Source: Mesorhizobium sp. M4B.F.Ca.ET.058.02.1.1 (GTDB taxonomy: Bacteria > Pseudomonadota > Alphaproteobacteria > Rhizobiales > Rhizobiaceae). Taken from it: a DNA stretch of 64,000 bases. Numbering within the stretch: the stretch's first letter is position 1; every line of letters begins with the position of its first letter. The notes beneath the pieces were generated by a model. It was given only the letters and a program-made list of their open reading frames with translations, did not search any database and was not told the origin of the DNA. The DNA is taken from assembly GCF_003952505.1 (NCBI RefSeq), contig NZ_CP034450.1:4154001-4218000 (forward strand), in the 5' to 3' direction. The translations under genes were made by a program, and so were the position numbers. Shown piece after piece: positions 45,323-55,336 of the stretch.

Positions 45323-48300
45323 CTACTGAAAATTCCGACCCTTGGGCATGACGCTCTCCGCCTTGCCGGACAGCACAGCGATGTCCGGAGGGGCTGGCAA
45401 AGCCGGCGGCATCTCCTCCAAAAGCACGGTCAGCCAGGGCGTCAGGTCCTCTACCTTCTCGGCGACGATATGGATGACGCCTGACTCCGACTGCAGCTTG
45501 CCGGTGACGCGCACGAAGCGCGCGCCCATGACGATCGGCCGGAAGCGGGTGAAGGTCCTTTCCCAGAAAATGACGTTGGCGACGGAGTTCTCGTCCTCCA
45601 GGGTCAGGAAGATCGCGTTGCCCTTGCCGGGGCGCTGGCGCACCAGCACGAGGCCGGCGACGGAGACGCGCCTGCCGTCCGGCACAGCAGGAAGGCGCGC
45701 ATTGGGGATCACGCCGGCGCGGTCGAGCCGCTCGCGCAGGAAAGCCACCGGATGCGCCTTCAGCGACAGGCCGAGCGAGCGGTAGTCGTGGATGACATGC
45801 TCGCCGAGCGGCATTGTCGGCAGCCTGGTCTCCGGCTCCAGCTCGCGAAGGCGGACCGTCGGCTGGTCGAACAGCGGCAGCTTCTCGGCGGCGCTCTTGC
45901 CGTCGAGCGCACGCACCGCCCAGAGCGCGGCGCGGCGGTCGAGGCCGATCGAGCGGAAGGCGTCGGCCTCAGCCAGCCTTTCGATCTCGCCGACATCGAG
46001 GCCGGAGCGCAACCAAACGTCGCGCACGGTCTCGTAGCCGGAACCGCGCCGTCCGACGAACAGCGTCATGCGATCCTCCGACAGGCCCTTGATCTGGCGG
46101 AAGCCGAGGCGGACGGCATGGTGGGTCTCGATCACGCCGCGCATCCCGGCATGGCGGGCAAGCACGCGGGCCGGATCGAAGGCCGTTTGCTCCAGCGTGC
46201 AGTCCCAGACGGAGAAATTGATGTCGACCTCGCGCACCTCCACACCATGGTCGCGGGCGTCGCGCACAAGCTGCGCCGGCTGGTAGAAACCCATCGGCTG
46301 CGCGTTCAGGATCGCGGCGCAGAAGACGTCGGGATAGAAGGTCTTGAACCAGCAGGAGGCGTAGACCAGCAGCGCGAAGGAAGCGGCATGGCTTTCGGGG
46401 AAGCCATATTCGCCAAAACCCTCGATCTGCTTGAAGCAGCGCTCGGCGAAGGCTTTCTCGTAACCCTTGCCGACCATGCCGTCGATCATGCGCTGGCGAT
46501 AATTGCCGATCGTGCCGGTGCGCTTGAAGGTGGCCATGGCGCGGCGCAATTCGTCGGCCTCGCCCGGCCTGAAGCCGCCGGCGACGATGGCGATCTTCAT
46601 CGCCTGCTCCTGAAACAGCGGCACGCCCAGCGTCTTGCCGAGGATCTGCTCCAGCTCGGGCTTGGGATATTCGGGCTGTTCCTTGCCCTGCCGGCGGCGC
46701 AGATAGGGATGCACCATGTCGCCCTGGATCGGGCCGGGGCGCACGATCGCCACTTCGATGACGAGATCGTAGAATTCGCGCGGCCGAAGCCGCGGCAGCA
46801 TCGACATCTGGGCGCGCGACTCGATCTGGAAGACGCCGAGCGTGTCGGCGCGGCAGATCATGTCATAGACCCGGCCGTCCTCCTCCGGAAGGGTGGCCAG
46901 CACATAGGGCCGGCCATAGGCGTCCCGCGCGTCCGAATAATGATGCGTGAGAAGCGTGAAGGCGCGTTTCAAGCAGGTCAGCATGCCCAGCGCCAGCACG
47001 TCGACCTTGAGGATCTTCACCGCGTCGAGGTCGTCCTTGTCCCATTCGACCATCTTGCGCTCGTCCATCGCCGTCTTGACGATGGGGACGACCTCGTCGA
47101 GGCGGTCCCTGGTGATGACGAAGCCGCCGACATGCTGCGAGAGGTGGCGGGGAAAGCCCATGATCTCGTTGGCGTGCTCGATCACCTGCCTGGCCAGCGG
47201 ATCGCTGCGGTCGATGCCGCCGGCGCTCGCTTCCTTCTCGCCAAGCTCCGAGGTCGACCAGCCCCAGATCGAGCTGGACAGGGCGGTGCGGACATCCTCG
47301 GACAGGCCCATCGCCTTCGCCACCTCGCGCAAAGCCGAGCGGCCGCGATAGCTGATGACGGCGGCGGCGAGCGCGGTGCGCTTGGCGCTGTACTTCTGGT
47401 AGATATAGGCGATGACTTCGTCACGCCTTTCATGCTCGAAGTCGACGTCGATGTCGGGCGGCTCGTTGCGCTCCTCGGAGATGAAGCGCTCGAACAGCGT
47501 GTCGATCCGGTCGGGGCCGACCTCGGTGATGCCGATGCAGAAGCAGACGATGGAATTGGCGGCGGAGCCGCGCCCCTGGCAAAGGATATGCTGGCGGCGG
47601 GCGAACTGGACGATGTCGTAAACGGTGAGGAAATAGCGCGCGTAGTTCAGCCGCTCGATGAGGGCGAGCTCTTCCTCGATGCGCTGCAAGACGGAAGCGG
47701 GGACGCCGGCCGGATAGCGCGTGGCGGCCCCCTCCCTGGCCAACCGTTCAAGCTCGGCCTGTGGCCCGAGGCCGGATTCGGTCGGCTCGTCCGGATAGTT
47801 GTATTCGAGGTCGCTGAGCGAAAAACTCAGCTCGTCCGCGAAGCGCAGCGTCTCCGCCAGCGCTTGCGGATGCCGGCGGAAAAGCCTGGCCATTTCCTGC
47901 GGCGGCTTCAGATGACGCTCGGCATTGGCCGCCAGCTCCAGCCCGACCTGGGCGACGGGCGTGTTAAGGCGGATCGCCGTCAGCACGTCCTGCAGCGAGC
48001 GGCGGCCGGCGCTGTGGTAGAGGACGTCGTTGGTCGCCAACAGCGGCATGCCCAGCCGATCCGCCATCGCCGCCGCCTGCTCGATGCGGAAACGGTCGTT
48101 GCCGCGATAATCCGGCGAGACGGCAAGCCGAAGGGCGGCGCCAAAGCGATCCTTCAGCCGGCTAAGCATTGCAAGGCCGACCTCGGCGTTTGCGGACAGC
48201 TCAGGCAGGACCGCCAGCGACATCAGGTCCCCCCATTCGAGGAGGTCGCTCAGCTTCAGCAGCGTGGCGCCCTTCTCGTTCTCGTCGCGCAGATTGGCCT

Positions 48301-48601
48301 GCGTCAGCATGCGGCACAGATGTCCCCAGCCGGCGCGGTCGCGCGGATAGGCGAGGATGTCAGGCGTGCCGTCGCCGAACACCAGGCGGCAGCCGGGATG
48401 ATAGGCAAGCGTCTCCACCCTGGACTGTTGCCAGGCGCGCACGACGCCCGCCACCGTATTGCGGTCGGCAAGCCCGATCGAGGAGAAGCCGAGGAATTTC
48501 GCCGCGACCACCAGTTCCTCCGGCTTGGAGGCGCCGCGCAGGAATGAGAAATTCGACTGGATGCCCAATTCGGCATAGGCGGTGGCGGCAAGCGCGTTCA
48601 T
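45323..48601 (-). CDS. dnaE2: Error-prone DNA polymerase DnaE2
   Basis: A 1092-aa C-family polymerase used for mutagenic translesion synthesis with ImuA and ImuB. It has an N-terminal PHP domain ([23 protein letters not shown]), the polymerase palm segment [22 protein letters not shown], a [16 protein letters not shown] fingers motif and a C-terminal OB domain ([26 protein letters not shown]). I choose 48601, whose ATG overlaps the imuB stop (ATGA); the frame extends to 48754 inside imuB and is not used. The shorter length compared with replicative DnaE (about 1150 aa) is typical for DnaE2. Transcribed with imuA and imuB from an SOS box at 51055. Confidence 0.95.
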   Translation of the reverse strand: MNALAATAYAELGIQSNFSFLRGASKPEELVVAAKFLGFSSIGLADRNTVAGVVRAWQQSRVETLAYHPGCRLVFGDGTPDILAYPRDRAGWGHLCRMLTQANLRDENEKGATLLKLSDLLEWGDLMSLAVLPELSANAEVGLAMLSRLKDRFGAALRLAVSPDYRGNDRFRIEQAAAMADRLGMPLLATNDVLYHSAGRRSLQDVLTAIRLNTPVAQVGLELAANAERHLKPPQEMARLFRRHPQALAETLRFADELSFSLSDLEYNYPDEPTESGLGPQAELERLAREGAATRYPAGVPASVLQRIEEELALIERLNYARYFLTVYDIVQFARRQHILCQGRGSAANSIVCFCIGITEVGPDRIDTLFERFISEERNEPPDIDVDFEHERRDEVIAYIYQKYSAKRTALAAAVISYRGRSALREVAKAMGLSEDVRTALSSSIWGWSTSELGEKEASAGGIDRSDPLARQVIEHANEIMGFPRHLSQHVGGFVITRDRLDEVVPIVKTAMDERKMVEWDKDDLDAVKILKVDVLALGMLTCLKRAFTLLTHHYSDARDAYGRPYVLATLPEEDGRVYDMICRADTLGVFQIESRAQMSMLPRLRPREFYDLVIEVAIVRPGPIQGDMVHPYLRRRQGKEQPEYPKPELEQILGKTLGVPLFQEQAMKIAIVAGGFRPGEADELRRAMATFKRTGTIGNYRQRMIDGMVGKGYEKAFAERCFKQIEGFGEYGFPESHAASFALLVYASCWFKTFYPDVFCAAILNAQPMGFYQPAQLVRDARDHGVEVREVDINFSVWDCTLEQTAFDPARVLARHAGMRGVIETHHAVRLGFRQIKGLSEDRMTLFVGRRGSGYETVRDVWLRSGLDVGEIERLAEADAFRSIGLDRRAALWAVRALDGKSAAEKLPLFDQPTVRLRELEPETRLPTMPLGEHVIHDYRSLGLSLKAHPVAFLRERLDRAGVIPNARLPAVPDGRRVSVAGLVLVRQRPGKGNAIFLTLEDENSVANVIFWERTFTRFRPIVMGARFVRVTGKLQSESGVIHIVAEKVEDLTPWLTVLLEEMPPALPAPPDIAVLSGKAESVMPKGRNFQ

Positions 48602-50232
48602 GCGAAGACCCCGTGCATGAACCAGCGCGGCGGCGTATCGGACGCGCCGTAAAGGCCCTGGCGATAGAGCCAGTAGCGGCGGCCGTCGCTGTCCTCGATG
48701 CGGAAATAGTCGCGGGTCGGCGCTTCCTCCTCGCCGGGAAGCCTTCGCCACCATTCCGCGGCGATGCGTTCCGGCCCTTCGGCGCGGGCGACGCGGTAGA
48801 GCGCGCGCCGCCAGCGGAAATTCATCGGCGGTCCCTCGGGCATCTCGGTGGCCGGCACCTCGATCGGCTCGGGCGAACGGAACAGGCGGATCGGCCGTTC
48901 CGGCGGATAGATGGTCACCGGCGGAACGGCGCGCTCCGGCCGCTTGAGCGGCGCGCGCCTTTGCGGCGCCTCGGAGAAGGGGACAATAGTGACGGCGCGC
49001 TCCGGCAAATGGCTCTCGACGGCAACCGGCCGCAGCACCGCGGCCTCGCCGAGCCGGGCGCGGACGCGGTCGGCGAATAAAGCGATATCGGCGTCATCGT
49101 CGTTGGCCTCGCCGCTGAGATCGGCCTGCTGCATGTCGAAGGCCGCCGCCGACAGCACCGAGAGGCGCACGAGGTCGAAACCGTAGCCGGCGTCGATGTC
49201 CTGCTCCAGCGCGGCAAGCCGTTCGTGGAACAGCCTGCGGATCAGCGACGGCTCGCGCAGCGGGCGCGAGGTGCCGACGGCGATGCGGCTGACGGCGCCG
49301 TCGACGCGGAAGAGCAGCAGGGCGAGTGCCCTCGCGCCCTCGCCGCGCCGCTCGAGGTCGCCCTTCAGCGCCGTGGCCAGCCGGCTCACCAGCCGCTCGA
49401 TGTCGTCGGTCAGCACGACCGGCTCGGCCAGGTGGCGCTCGACCGAAAGCGGCGCCACCGGCAGGCGCGGCGACACCGCCTCGTCGAGGCGGCCGAGCGC
49501 CTGGTCGAGCCGCAACAGCAAGCCAGCGCCGAAGCGGCGGGCAAGCGGGGCGCGGGGTGCTGCCATCACCGCGCCCGCCGTGCGCAGGCCGACGCTTTCG
49601 AGGCTGGCGCGCGTTCCCGGCTCGATGCGCAGTGCCGCGAGCGGCAAGGGCGCCAGCAGCGTCTCTTCCTCGCCGCCGGCGACGATGCGGTCGCCATGAA
49701 AATGCGCCGCCGCCCAGGCGGCGCCCGGGGTCGCCGCCAGCCCGGCGCGGACATCGAAACCCTGCTCAAGGAAGCGGACGAGGATCTCGTCCTGCATGGC
49801 GCGTTCGCCGCCGAACAGATGCGTGCAGCCGGTGACGTCGAGGAACAGGCCGTCGGCGCCGTCGATCGCCACCAGCGGCGTGTAACGGTCGCACCAGTCG
49901 GCGAGGCCTTCGAGCAGGCGGCGGTCGGCCTCGGGATCGGCCTCGACGATGTCGATCGCGGGGTGCATGGCGCGCGCGTCGGCGATGCCCATGCCGCGCT
50001 TCAGCCTGAGCGCCTCAGCCCGCTCGTCGAGGGCGGCGATGCGCTGGGCGTTCATGTCGCGGTGGCTGATCACCAGCGGTGGGTGAGGCGGGGGCAGGTG
50101 ATCCGACGGCCGGGAACGCCAGGACCGCCCCAGACGCTGGCGCAGGATGCGGTCGGCGGCGAGATGCGGAAACCACAGCGACAGAATCCTTTGTTCTTTC
50201 CTTGCCCCTTCTTTCTTCGAAAACATGTTCAT
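48598..50232 (-). CDS. imuB: ImuB, Y-family polymerase-like protein
   Basis: A 544-aa inactive Y-family polymerase homologue that bridges the beta clamp and DnaE2 in the mutasome. The start region [19 protein letters not shown] is the ImuB hallmark. The fingers/palm stretch [19 protein letters not shown] and the [20 protein letters not shown] motif follow. The C-terminus carries the long RPI...[10 protein letters not shown]-rich region that contacts DnaE2 ([20 protein letters not shown]). It overlaps dnaE2 by ATGA and the imuA frame by about 218 bp. Both overlaps point to one transcript. Confidence 0.94.
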   Translation of the reverse strand: MNMFSKKEGARKEQRILSLWFPHLAADRILRQRLGRSWRSRPSDHLPPPHPPLVISHRDMNAQRIAALDERAEALRLKRGMGIADARAMHPAIDIVEADPEADRRLLEGLADWCDRYTPLVAIDGADGLFLDVTGCTHLFGGERAMQDEILVRFLEQGFDVRAGLAATPGAAWAAAHFHGDRIVAGGEEETLLAPLPLAALRIEPGTRASLESVGLRTAGAVMAAPRAPLARRFGAGLLLRLDQALGRLDEAVSPRLPVAPLSVERHLAEPVVLTDDIERLVSRLATALKGDLERRGEGARALALLLFRVDGAVSRIAVGTSRPLREPSLIRRLFHERLAALEQDIDAGYGFDLVRLSVLSAAAFDMQQADLSGEANDDDADIALFADRVRARLGEAAVLRPVAVESHLPERAVTIVPFSEAPQRRAPLKRPERAVPPVTIYPPERPIRLFRSPEPIEVPATEMPEGPPMNFRWRRALYRVARAEGPERIAAEWWRRLPGEEEAPTRDYFRIEDSDGRRYWLYRQGLYGASDTPPRWFMHGVFA

Positions 50233-51040
50233 CGGGGTTCCACTCCAGTGTGAATTGTCCGGGGAGCGCGGTGCGGCTCTTGCCGATGCCGACGGTGAAG
50301 GCGGGGCGGCCGATCGAGCCGGCCAGCGGCCCGGCGATCGTCGCGCGGCTTGCCGAGGGCGCGGCCGACACGATCAGGCGCACGGGCGCGGCGGTTGGCT
50401 CGGCCTCGCCGGCCTGGCGCAGCAGGAACACCGGCCGGCCGGCGTCCTGGGCGCGGGCGTGCAGCCGCCGCGTCGCGGTGAGGTCGAGCGGCCGCGGGCT
50501 GCCGCGGATTTCGAGGATGACGGCGGCGAGCGCCGTCATGCGGGCGGCCTCCTCGGCGATCCACAGCGCGTCGAGCAGCCTCGGCGCCTCGGAAAACAGC
50601 AATTGTTCGGGCGCGATGCCGAACAGGCTCCGCAGCCCGCCGGCATAGGGAAAGCCGGCCTCGCGGAAGATTTCCGAGGTGCCGACCCACAGCACCGGCA
50701 AGCCCGGCTGCCGCGCGAGGATCAGGCCGGCAAGCGACAGGGCAAAGCCGGCGACGGCTCCGGCGTCGCGGGTTTCAGTGCCATGGATCTCGCTCAGCGC
50801 CGTCTTCGGCAGGCCGCCGCCAAGGGCTGCGTCGAGCGGCTCGACACCGGTGCGCAGGAACGCATCATGCGATGCAACGGCAAGGCCACGCCGAACCACC
50901 GTGACATCGGCGATGTCATCAGGCGACGCGCCGGCCGGCGCCGCAAGGCGCTCGGGCAGCGTTCCCTCGATCTTCGCGATTTGGCGGCGCAGGGCAAAAA
51001 CAGTCTCCCGCGCCACGGCGGTCATCGCCATGACGGTCAA
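50015..51040 (-). CDS. imuA: ImuA, RecA-like SOS mutagenesis protein
   Basis: A 341-aa frame of the ImuA/SulA-related RecA-fold family: LGGGLPKTALSEIHG, ALSLAGLILARQPGLPVLWVG, SPRPLDLTATRRLHARAQDAGRPVFLLRQAG and closing [14 protein letters not shown]. The tail beyond about residue 270 runs 218 bp into imuB and is basic and low-complexity, longer than usual; a lost stop codon is possible. ImuA helps load the ImuB-DnaE2 mutasome at lesions. The LexA box lies 15 bp upstream of the start, so it is the first gene of the SOS operon imuA-imuB-dnaE2. Confidence 0.92.
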   Translation of the reverse strand: MTVMAMTAVARETVFALRRQIAKIEGTLPERLAAPAGASPDDIADVTVVRRGLAVASHDAFLRTGVEPLDAALGGGLPKTALSEIHGTETRDAGAVAGFALSLAGLILARQPGLPVLWVGTSEIFREAGFPYAGGLRSLFGIAPEQLLFSEAPRLLDALWIAEEAARMTALAAVILEIRGSPRPLDLTATRRLHARAQDAGRPVFLLRQAGEAEPTAAPVRLIVSAAPSASRATIAGPLAGSIGRPAFTVGIGKSRTALPGQFTLEWNPDEHVFEERRGKERTKDSVAVVSASRRRPHPAPASGAVLAFPAVGSPAPASPTAGDQPPRHERPAHRRPRRAG

Positions 51041-51054
51041 CTTTCAGCAGCATT

Positions 51055-51069
51055 GTTCCTGTTATGTTC
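51055..51069. promoter_or_regulatory. LexA (SOS) box of imuA operon
   Basis: The sequence gttc-ctgttat-gttc fits the alphaproteobacterial LexA motif GTTC-N7-GTTC perfectly and lies 15 bp upstream of imuA. The imuA-imuB-dnaE2 cassette is a known LexA target, so position and context support it strongly. Confidence 0.88.
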
Positions 51070-51141
51070 TTATAGATTCCAGAGGGTACCCCAAGAGTCA
51101 AGCCGACTCATTGTGAATTTATTCCTCTGTCGTTACGCGCT

Positions 51142-51774
51142 TTAGCGTTGGCCATCGAAGGCCAGCCGGGCCGCAAGTCCCGCAAAGACGCTCCCCAGCA
51201 ACAGCTGCGGCGCCCGCTGAAACCGCGTCCGCCTCGACAATGCCGCGCCGATCCGGCTGGCGGTCAGGATGACCAGGCCATTGACGACCAGCCCAATCAG
51301 ATTGAGCACGGTTGCCAGCACCAGTATCTGCCCCGCCACGGACCCGGCCTGCGGCTGCACAAATTGCGGGAACAGCGCCAGCACGAACAGCGCCATCTTC
51401 GGGTTGAGGAGATTGGTCAACAACCCCTGCCGGACGATGCGCCCTTGCGAGTAGCGCGGCAGGCCGGCAACCGGCGCAAGCGCTGTCCCGTCGGAGCGGA
51501 ACGCTTTCCAGGCGAGATAGGCCAGATAGGCGGCGCCGGCGTAACGCACGATGTCGTAAGCGATGGGAACGGCAAGGAACAGTTGCGACAGGCCGAAAGC
51601 AGCGGCCAGCGCATGACAATAGGTACCAGCGGCGATGCCGACATAGGTCGCCAGGCCCGCCGCACGCCCCTGGCTGGCGCTGCGGGATGCGATCAACAGC
51701 ATGTCCGGCCCCGGCGTCGCGGTCAAAGCGAGGCAGGCAATGGCGAAAAGTCCAAGGGTGGAAAAGTCCGGCAT
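51142..51774 (-). CDS. LysE family translocator
   Basis: A 210-aa inner-membrane amino-acid or homoserine-lactone exporter of the LysE/RhtB family. Hydrophobic segments begin with LGLFAIACLALTATPGPDMLLI (the conserved TPGP), then TYCHALAAAFGLSQLF, YAGAAYLAYLAWKAF and LLTNLLNPKMALFVLALFPQFV (the NPK motif), about six helices in all. I start at 51774 (MPDFSTLGL), close to the first helix; the frame extends to 51840. Convergent with nothing and divergent from the metallopeptidase at 51912. Substrate unknown. Confidence 0.92.
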   Translation of the reverse strand: MPDFSTLGLFAIACLALTATPGPDMLLIASRSASQGRAAGLATYVGIAAGTYCHALAAAFGLSQLFLAVPIAYDIVRYAGAAYLAYLAWKAFRSDGTALAPVAGLPRYSQGRIVRQGLLTNLLNPKMALFVLALFPQFVQPQAGSVAGQILVLATVLNLIGLVVNGLVILTASRIGAALSRRTRFQRAPQLLLGSVFAGLAARLAFDGQR

Positions 51775-51911
51775 GGGAGCTCCTGATACATGGCCGGAAC
51801 CGACCCGTACGCGATTCCCGCGCGGCAGCAAAGGATACAAGATACAGGAACTGCCGCATCATTTGCCTCGACCGGCGCGAAAGCCTATATGCCGGGATCA
51901 AAGGACAAAGA

Positions 51912-52343
51912 ATGGCCCGCATCTACAAGACCCGCACCTGGCACGACCAGCTTTCGCCGTCGATGGAGGAGATGGAGTTCCTGGCGCTGGAGGCCTACGC
52001 CCATCTGCCGGAGGATTTCCGCAAGCTCACCGGCGAGATCGTCATCCAGATCGCCGATTTCCCGACCGACGAGATCATGGACGATCTTTCGCTGGAAACG
52101 CCGTTCGACCTGCTCGGCCTGTTCGAGGGGCGCGGCATCGCCGAGCGCTGGAACCCGCAGACCGGCGAGGGGCCGAACCGCATCACGCTCTACCGCCGCG
52201 CCATACTCGACTACTGGGCCGAGAACGAGGAGACGCTGGGCGACATCGTCACCCATGTGCTGATCCACGAGATCGGCCACCATTTCGGCCTGTCGGACGA
52301 CGATATGGAGCGGATCGAGGAGGCGGCGGAGCAGACGGCCTAG
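51912..52343 (+). CDS. Zincin-like metallopeptidase family protein
   Basis: A 143-aa protein with the zinc motif HVLIHEIGHHFGLSDDDM (HExxH followed by H). The N-terminal half shows WHDQLSPSMEEMEFLALEAY and FRKLTGEIVIQIADFPTDEIM, and RITLYRRAILDYWAENEETL precedes the motif. This matches the minimal metallopeptidase family of bacterial DUF1025/zincin type, usually cytosolic and of unknown substrate. The ATG at 51912 (MARIYKTR) is used; the longer frame upstream is not conserved-looking. Confidence 0.9.
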   Translation: MARIYKTRTWHDQLSPSMEEMEFLALEAYAHLPEDFRKLTGEIVIQIADFPTDEIMDDLSLETPFDLLGLFEGRGIAERWNPQTGEGPNRITLYRRAILDYWAENEETLGDIVTHVLIHEIGHHFGLSDDDMERIEEAAEQTA

Positions 52344-52370
52344 GGCTTTCGCGAAATCGCATCGCGCCGT

Positions 52371-52399
52371 TCCTCTTTCCCCTCCGGAGGGAGAGGAAG
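52371..52399. terminator. Palindrome between convergent genes
   Basis: A tcctctttcccctcc/ggagggagagga palindrome stands between the metallopeptidase end (52343) and the convergent DUF1737 gene end (52433). It probably works as a bidirectional terminator. It resembles the other short CT/GA-rich palindromes in this window. Confidence 0.5.
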
Positions 52400-52432
52400 G
52401 GTGCCTGCACCAAAGCGGGTTGTTGCCCGCGT

Positions 52433-52639
52433 CTACCAATCGCTGAGCTTGGTGTCGGGCGTGTAGTCCTGACCCTCGACATCCTTCACCACAGCCTGAC
52501 CGCAGCGCATCGATTTGGTCTTCTTGTCATAGGCATAGGTCGGCGAGCCGAACAGGTGCCAGCCCTTGTTCAGCGACGCCGTCACCTTGTGGCAGAAGCT
52601 GGAGTCGTCAGGGCCGGACAGAAAGCGGTAAAGTTTCAT
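52433..52639 (-). CDS. DUF1737 domain-containing protein
   Basis: A 68-aa protein starting MKLYRFLSGPDDSSFCHKVT and continuing LNKGWHLFGSPTYAYD, which is the short DUF1737 pattern. The domain is small, soluble and of unknown function. It lies 42 bp downstream of the CoA ester lyase on the same strand and is probably co-transcribed with it. Confidence 0.85.
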   Translation of the reverse strand: MKLYRFLSGPDDSSFCHKVTASLNKGWHLFGSPTYAYDKKTKSMRCGQAVVKDVEGQDYTPDTKLSDW

Positions 52640-52681
52640 TTTTCAGTCCCCGTGAGTTTGCGGCAATCGCCCGAAAGCGCA

Positions 52682-53557
52682 TCATGCGCCGATGGCGGCG
52701 GCCTTCGCCAGAAGTTTCTCGGCCTGAGCCAGATGCAGCCGCTCGACCATGCTGCCATCGAGCGCGATGACGCCCTTGCCGGCATTCTCGGCAAGCGCGA
52801 AGGCCGCCGTCACCGCGCGGGCCTGGGCGATAGCCTCCGGCGACGGCGCAAAGGCCCGGTTCGCCGCCTCGATCTGCGCCGGATGGATCAGCGACTTGCC
52901 ATCGAAGCCCATGGCGGCGGCTTCCACGCATTCACGGGCAAAGGCGTCAGAATCGCGAAAATCATTGGCGACGCCGTCCAGTACATCGACGCCGCCGGCG
53001 CGCGCGGCCAGCACCAATTGCATCAGCCAGGGCGTGAGATAGCGCCGGTCCGGCGTCGCAAGGATACCGGTCTCCTTGACCAAATCGTTTGTTCCGGCAA
53101 CGAAACAAGCAAGGCGCGAGGCGGGATCGCGGCCGAGCTCGGCAAGCGCGCCGATGTTTAGCAGGGCTTTCGGCGTCTCCACCATCGCCCATAGTTTCAC
53201 CGTGTCCGGCGCGAAATTGTCGTCGAGCAGGTCGGCGGCCTCCAGCACCTCGCGCGGCGTGACGACCTTCGACAGAAGGATGCCGTCGGCCTCGCCTTTC
53301 GCCGCCGCCAGCACGTCGTCGATGCCCCATTCGCTCCCCAGCGCGTTGACGCGAACGATCATTTCGCAGCGCCGGTTCGGGCGTTCGGCCAGGATGCCCG
53401 CCAGCCTTTGGCGCGCCGTGACCTTGTCGGCTGGCGGCACGGCGTCTTCCAGGTCAATGATCACGGCATCGCAGGCAAGCGTCGCGATCTTGGCCAGCGC
53501 CCTGTCGTTCGAGGCCGGGATGTAGAGCACCGAGCGGCGCGGGCGGTAGGTTTGCAT
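52682..53557 (-). CDS. HpcH/HpaI-type CoA ester lyase
   Basis: A 291-aa member of the citrate lyase beta / malyl-CoA lyase family that cleaves or forms CoA thioesters of hydroxy acids. Signatures are RRSVLYIPASNDRALAKIATL, CDAVIIDLEDAVPPADK, EMIVRVNALGSEWG, GILLSKVVT and LWAMVETPKALLNIGALAE, with AMGFDGKSLIHPAQIE near the C-terminus. The start at 53557 (MQTYRPRRSVLY) is chosen; the frame continues upstream to 53791, through the IS and repeat, without conserved content. The IS481-type element sits 130 bp upstream, so its normal promoter may be altered. The exact substrate is undetermined. Confidence 0.92.
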   Translation of the reverse strand: MQTYRPRRSVLYIPASNDRALAKIATLACDAVIIDLEDAVPPADKVTARQRLAGILAERPNRRCEMIVRVNALGSEWGIDDVLAAAKGEADGILLSKVVTPREVLEAADLLDDNFAPDTVKLWAMVETPKALLNIGALAELGRDPASRLACFVAGTNDLVKETGILATPDRRYLTPWLMQLVLAARAGGVDVLDGVANDFRDSDAFARECVEAAAMGFDGKSLIHPAQIEAANRAFAPSPEAIAQARAVTAAFALAENAGKGVIALDGSMVERLHLAQAEKLLAKAAAIGA

Positions 53558-53651
53558 TCTCGATCTATGCCGCCTGTGGACAATGGAGGCAAGCCGTGCG
53601 GCGCAGCCAATCGTGGGAAGTCGGCGCCGCCCCTCATCGCCCTGCCGGGCA

Positions 53652-53679
53652 CTTCTCCCCGTATAGTGACGGGGAGAAG
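53652..53679. repeat. Short palindromic repeat (cttctcccc...ggggagaag), left of IS
   Basis: The palindrome cttctccccgtatagtgacggggagaag matches a second copy at 55028-55051 on the other side of the IS481-type element. Such ctccccg/cggggag palindromes recur in Mesorhizobium intergenic DNA. Confidence 0.65.
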
Positions 53680-53686
53680 GGGCTGG

Positions 53687-54962
53687 TGTCCGAACCGGAT
53701 AGATAGGTAACAGAATGGACCGATTGCATAGGTGACAGTTTTCTCCCTCGCCGGAGGACCCGGCGATGGTTTGGCGAGAGACTGGCATCATGGACGAGCG
53801 GCTTCGTTTTGTAGTGGATTGCCTTTCTGGCGAAGAGACGATGAGCGAGCTTTGTGCGGCCTACGGAATTTCGCGCAAGATCGGCTATAAATGGCTGGGT
53901 CGCTACCGGGAGTTTGGCCCGGAAGGTTTGCACGATCGGCCGCGAGCGCCGCTCAATCATGGCCGTGCGACAGCCCTTGATCTTGTCGAGCGGATCGTGG
54001 CGGCGAAGGAGACGCATCCGCTGTGGGGGCCCAAGAAGATCGTGGCGCGGCTCAAGCGCGCGGCTCCCGACTTGATCTGGCCGTCGGCCTCGACGGCAGG
54101 CGCTATCCTTGCACGGCATGGGCTTGTCAGCGCCCGCAAGCGGACCCGGCTGCGGGCCTGCGGCAATGGACCTTGGCCGGAGCCGCAAGGGCCGAACGCG
54201 GTGTGGACCGGCGATCACAAGGGCTGGTTCCGGACCCGTGACGGGTGGCGTTGCGAACCGTTGACGGTGATGGATGCGTCGAGCCGCTACTTGCTGGCGC
54301 TCGAAGCGACCGGCTCGACGGCGGATGCCGAGGCCTGGCCGGTATTCGAGCGGCTGTTTGAGGAGCATGGCCTGCCGGACCGGTTCCGAAGCGACAATGG
54401 CCCGCCCTTCGCGTCGGCCGGTGTCACCGGGCTGACACCGCTTGCGGTGCGCTTCATCAAACTCGGCATCGCCCTGGAGCGGATCGCGCCCGGCAAACCC
54501 CAGCAGAACGGGCGCCACGAGCGCTTTCATCTGACCCTGTTGCCGCTGGCCGAGGCACCGGAGGCCGACAGGGCGGCCCAGGGCCACGCCTTCGAGGCCT
54601 TCCGGCGCAGCTACAATGAAGAACGTCCCCATGAGGCGCTAGGCATGGACACTCCAGCCCAGCATTACAGATCCTCCCGGCGCGCCATGCCGACGATGCC
54701 GCCCGAGCCTGATTATCCGGCCGAGGCCGCGGTCCGTCATGTACGCCACAATGGCGAGATCAGGTGGAACGGCGGCTTCGTCTATGTCTCGCAGGCACTG
54801 GTTGGTGAAGCTGTCGCGGCCGCCCAAACCGAGGATGGTCAATGGGCTCTTTCCTTCCATGCACACCAGCTCGGCATCATCGACACAAGGCGTATGACAA
54901 ATAGGGGGAGAACTGTTACCTATGTATCCGGTTCAAACTGTTACCCATCTATCGGCTGGACA
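53687..54962 (+). mobile_element. IS481 family insertion sequence
   Basis: The element is 1276 bp. Its ends are tgtcc inverted repeats followed by related sequences (gatagataggtaacag at the left; gatagatgggtaacag read inward from the right) and each end repeats a second ataggtgacag/ataggtaacag box further in. The 4-bp sequence ctgg directly flanks both ends (53683-53686 and 54963-54966), a likely target duplication. Confidence 0.82.
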
Positions 54963-55001
54963 CTGGCCGCGGCCCAGGCACGCTTCCTGCGACGCGGGTG
55001 A
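53766..55001 (+). CDS. IS481 family transposase
   Basis: A 411-aa DDE transposase. It starts with an HTH region (MSELCAAYGISRKIGYKWLGRY), then a linker DRPRAP, then the rve core: AVWTGDHKGWFRT (D), LTVMDASSRYLLAL, PDRFRSDNGPPFAS (D) and KPQQNGRHERFHLTL (E). The C-terminal SH3-like segment IRWNGGFVYVSQAL is also present. No stop codon lies inside the IS: the frame crosses the right inverted repeat at 54962 and ends at 55001 in flanking DNA, adding about 13 foreign residues. Apart from that the protein appears complete. Confidence 0.9.
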   Translation: MVWRETGIMDERLRFVVDCLSGEETMSELCAAYGISRKIGYKWLGRYREFGPEGLHDRPRAPLNHGRATALDLVERIVAAKETHPLWGPKKIVARLKRAAPDLIWPSASTAGAILARHGLVSARKRTRLRACGNGPWPEPQGPNAVWTGDHKGWFRTRDGWRCEPLTVMDASSRYLLALEATGSTADAEAWPVFERLFEEHGLPDRFRSDNGPPFASAGVTGLTPLAVRFIKLGIALERIAPGKPQQNGRHERFHLTLLPLAEAPEADRAAQGHAFEAFRRSYNEERPHEALGMDTPAQHYRSSRRAMPTMPPEPDYPAEAAVRHVRHNGEIRWNGGFVYVSQALVGEAVAAAQTEDGQWALSFHAHQLGIIDTRRMTNRGRTVTYVSGSNCYPSIGWTLAAAQARFLRRG

Positions 55002-55027
55002 TTGGCGAAAATCCGCGTGACGACGTC

Positions 55028-55051
55028 CTTCTCCCCGTTCACGGGGAGAAG
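55028..55051. repeat. Short palindromic repeat (cttctcccc...ggggagaag), right of IS
   Basis: Perfect palindromic arms cttctccccg / cggggagaag around a short loop; partner of the copy at 53652. The IS481-type element lies between the two. Confidence 0.65.
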
Positions 55052-55336
55052 ATGGCGGCAGCCAGATGAGGGGCAGCGCCAACGTTCGAAGCTCCCCTGC
55101 ACGAAATCTGCAAATCATTGCTGAAAATCTCAGGCGGCCCGCCCCGCTATCTCCTCGCCTGCTTGCGAGACAGGCGACATGCAGACACACGAAAGTCCCC
55201 GTTGGTCCCTGCCCTACCGGCTGCGCAGCGATGGCTGGTGGCTCGCCGCGAAAGCGCGGCCGACCGCGACGCTGTTGCCCTTCGTCCTTAGATCGCCGCC
55301 GCGCCATGCGCCGGCCAAAGCGAGGAAAACCCGGTC
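55052..55336. other. Intergenic region, no supported gene
   Basis: Apart from a small frame (55066-55524) that runs into the next gene out of phase and has no protein character, nothing is seen. It should contain the promoter of the DUF4173 operon. Confidence 0.45.

Noticed and set aside
45752..48547. Open frame of 931 codons on the plus strand
   Set aside because: Entirely antisense to dnaE2, which has complete family motifs; it is a shadow produced by high GC3.
53634..54632. Minus-strand frame of 332 codons
   Set aside because: Antisense to the IS481-type transposase with its DDE motifs; shadow only.
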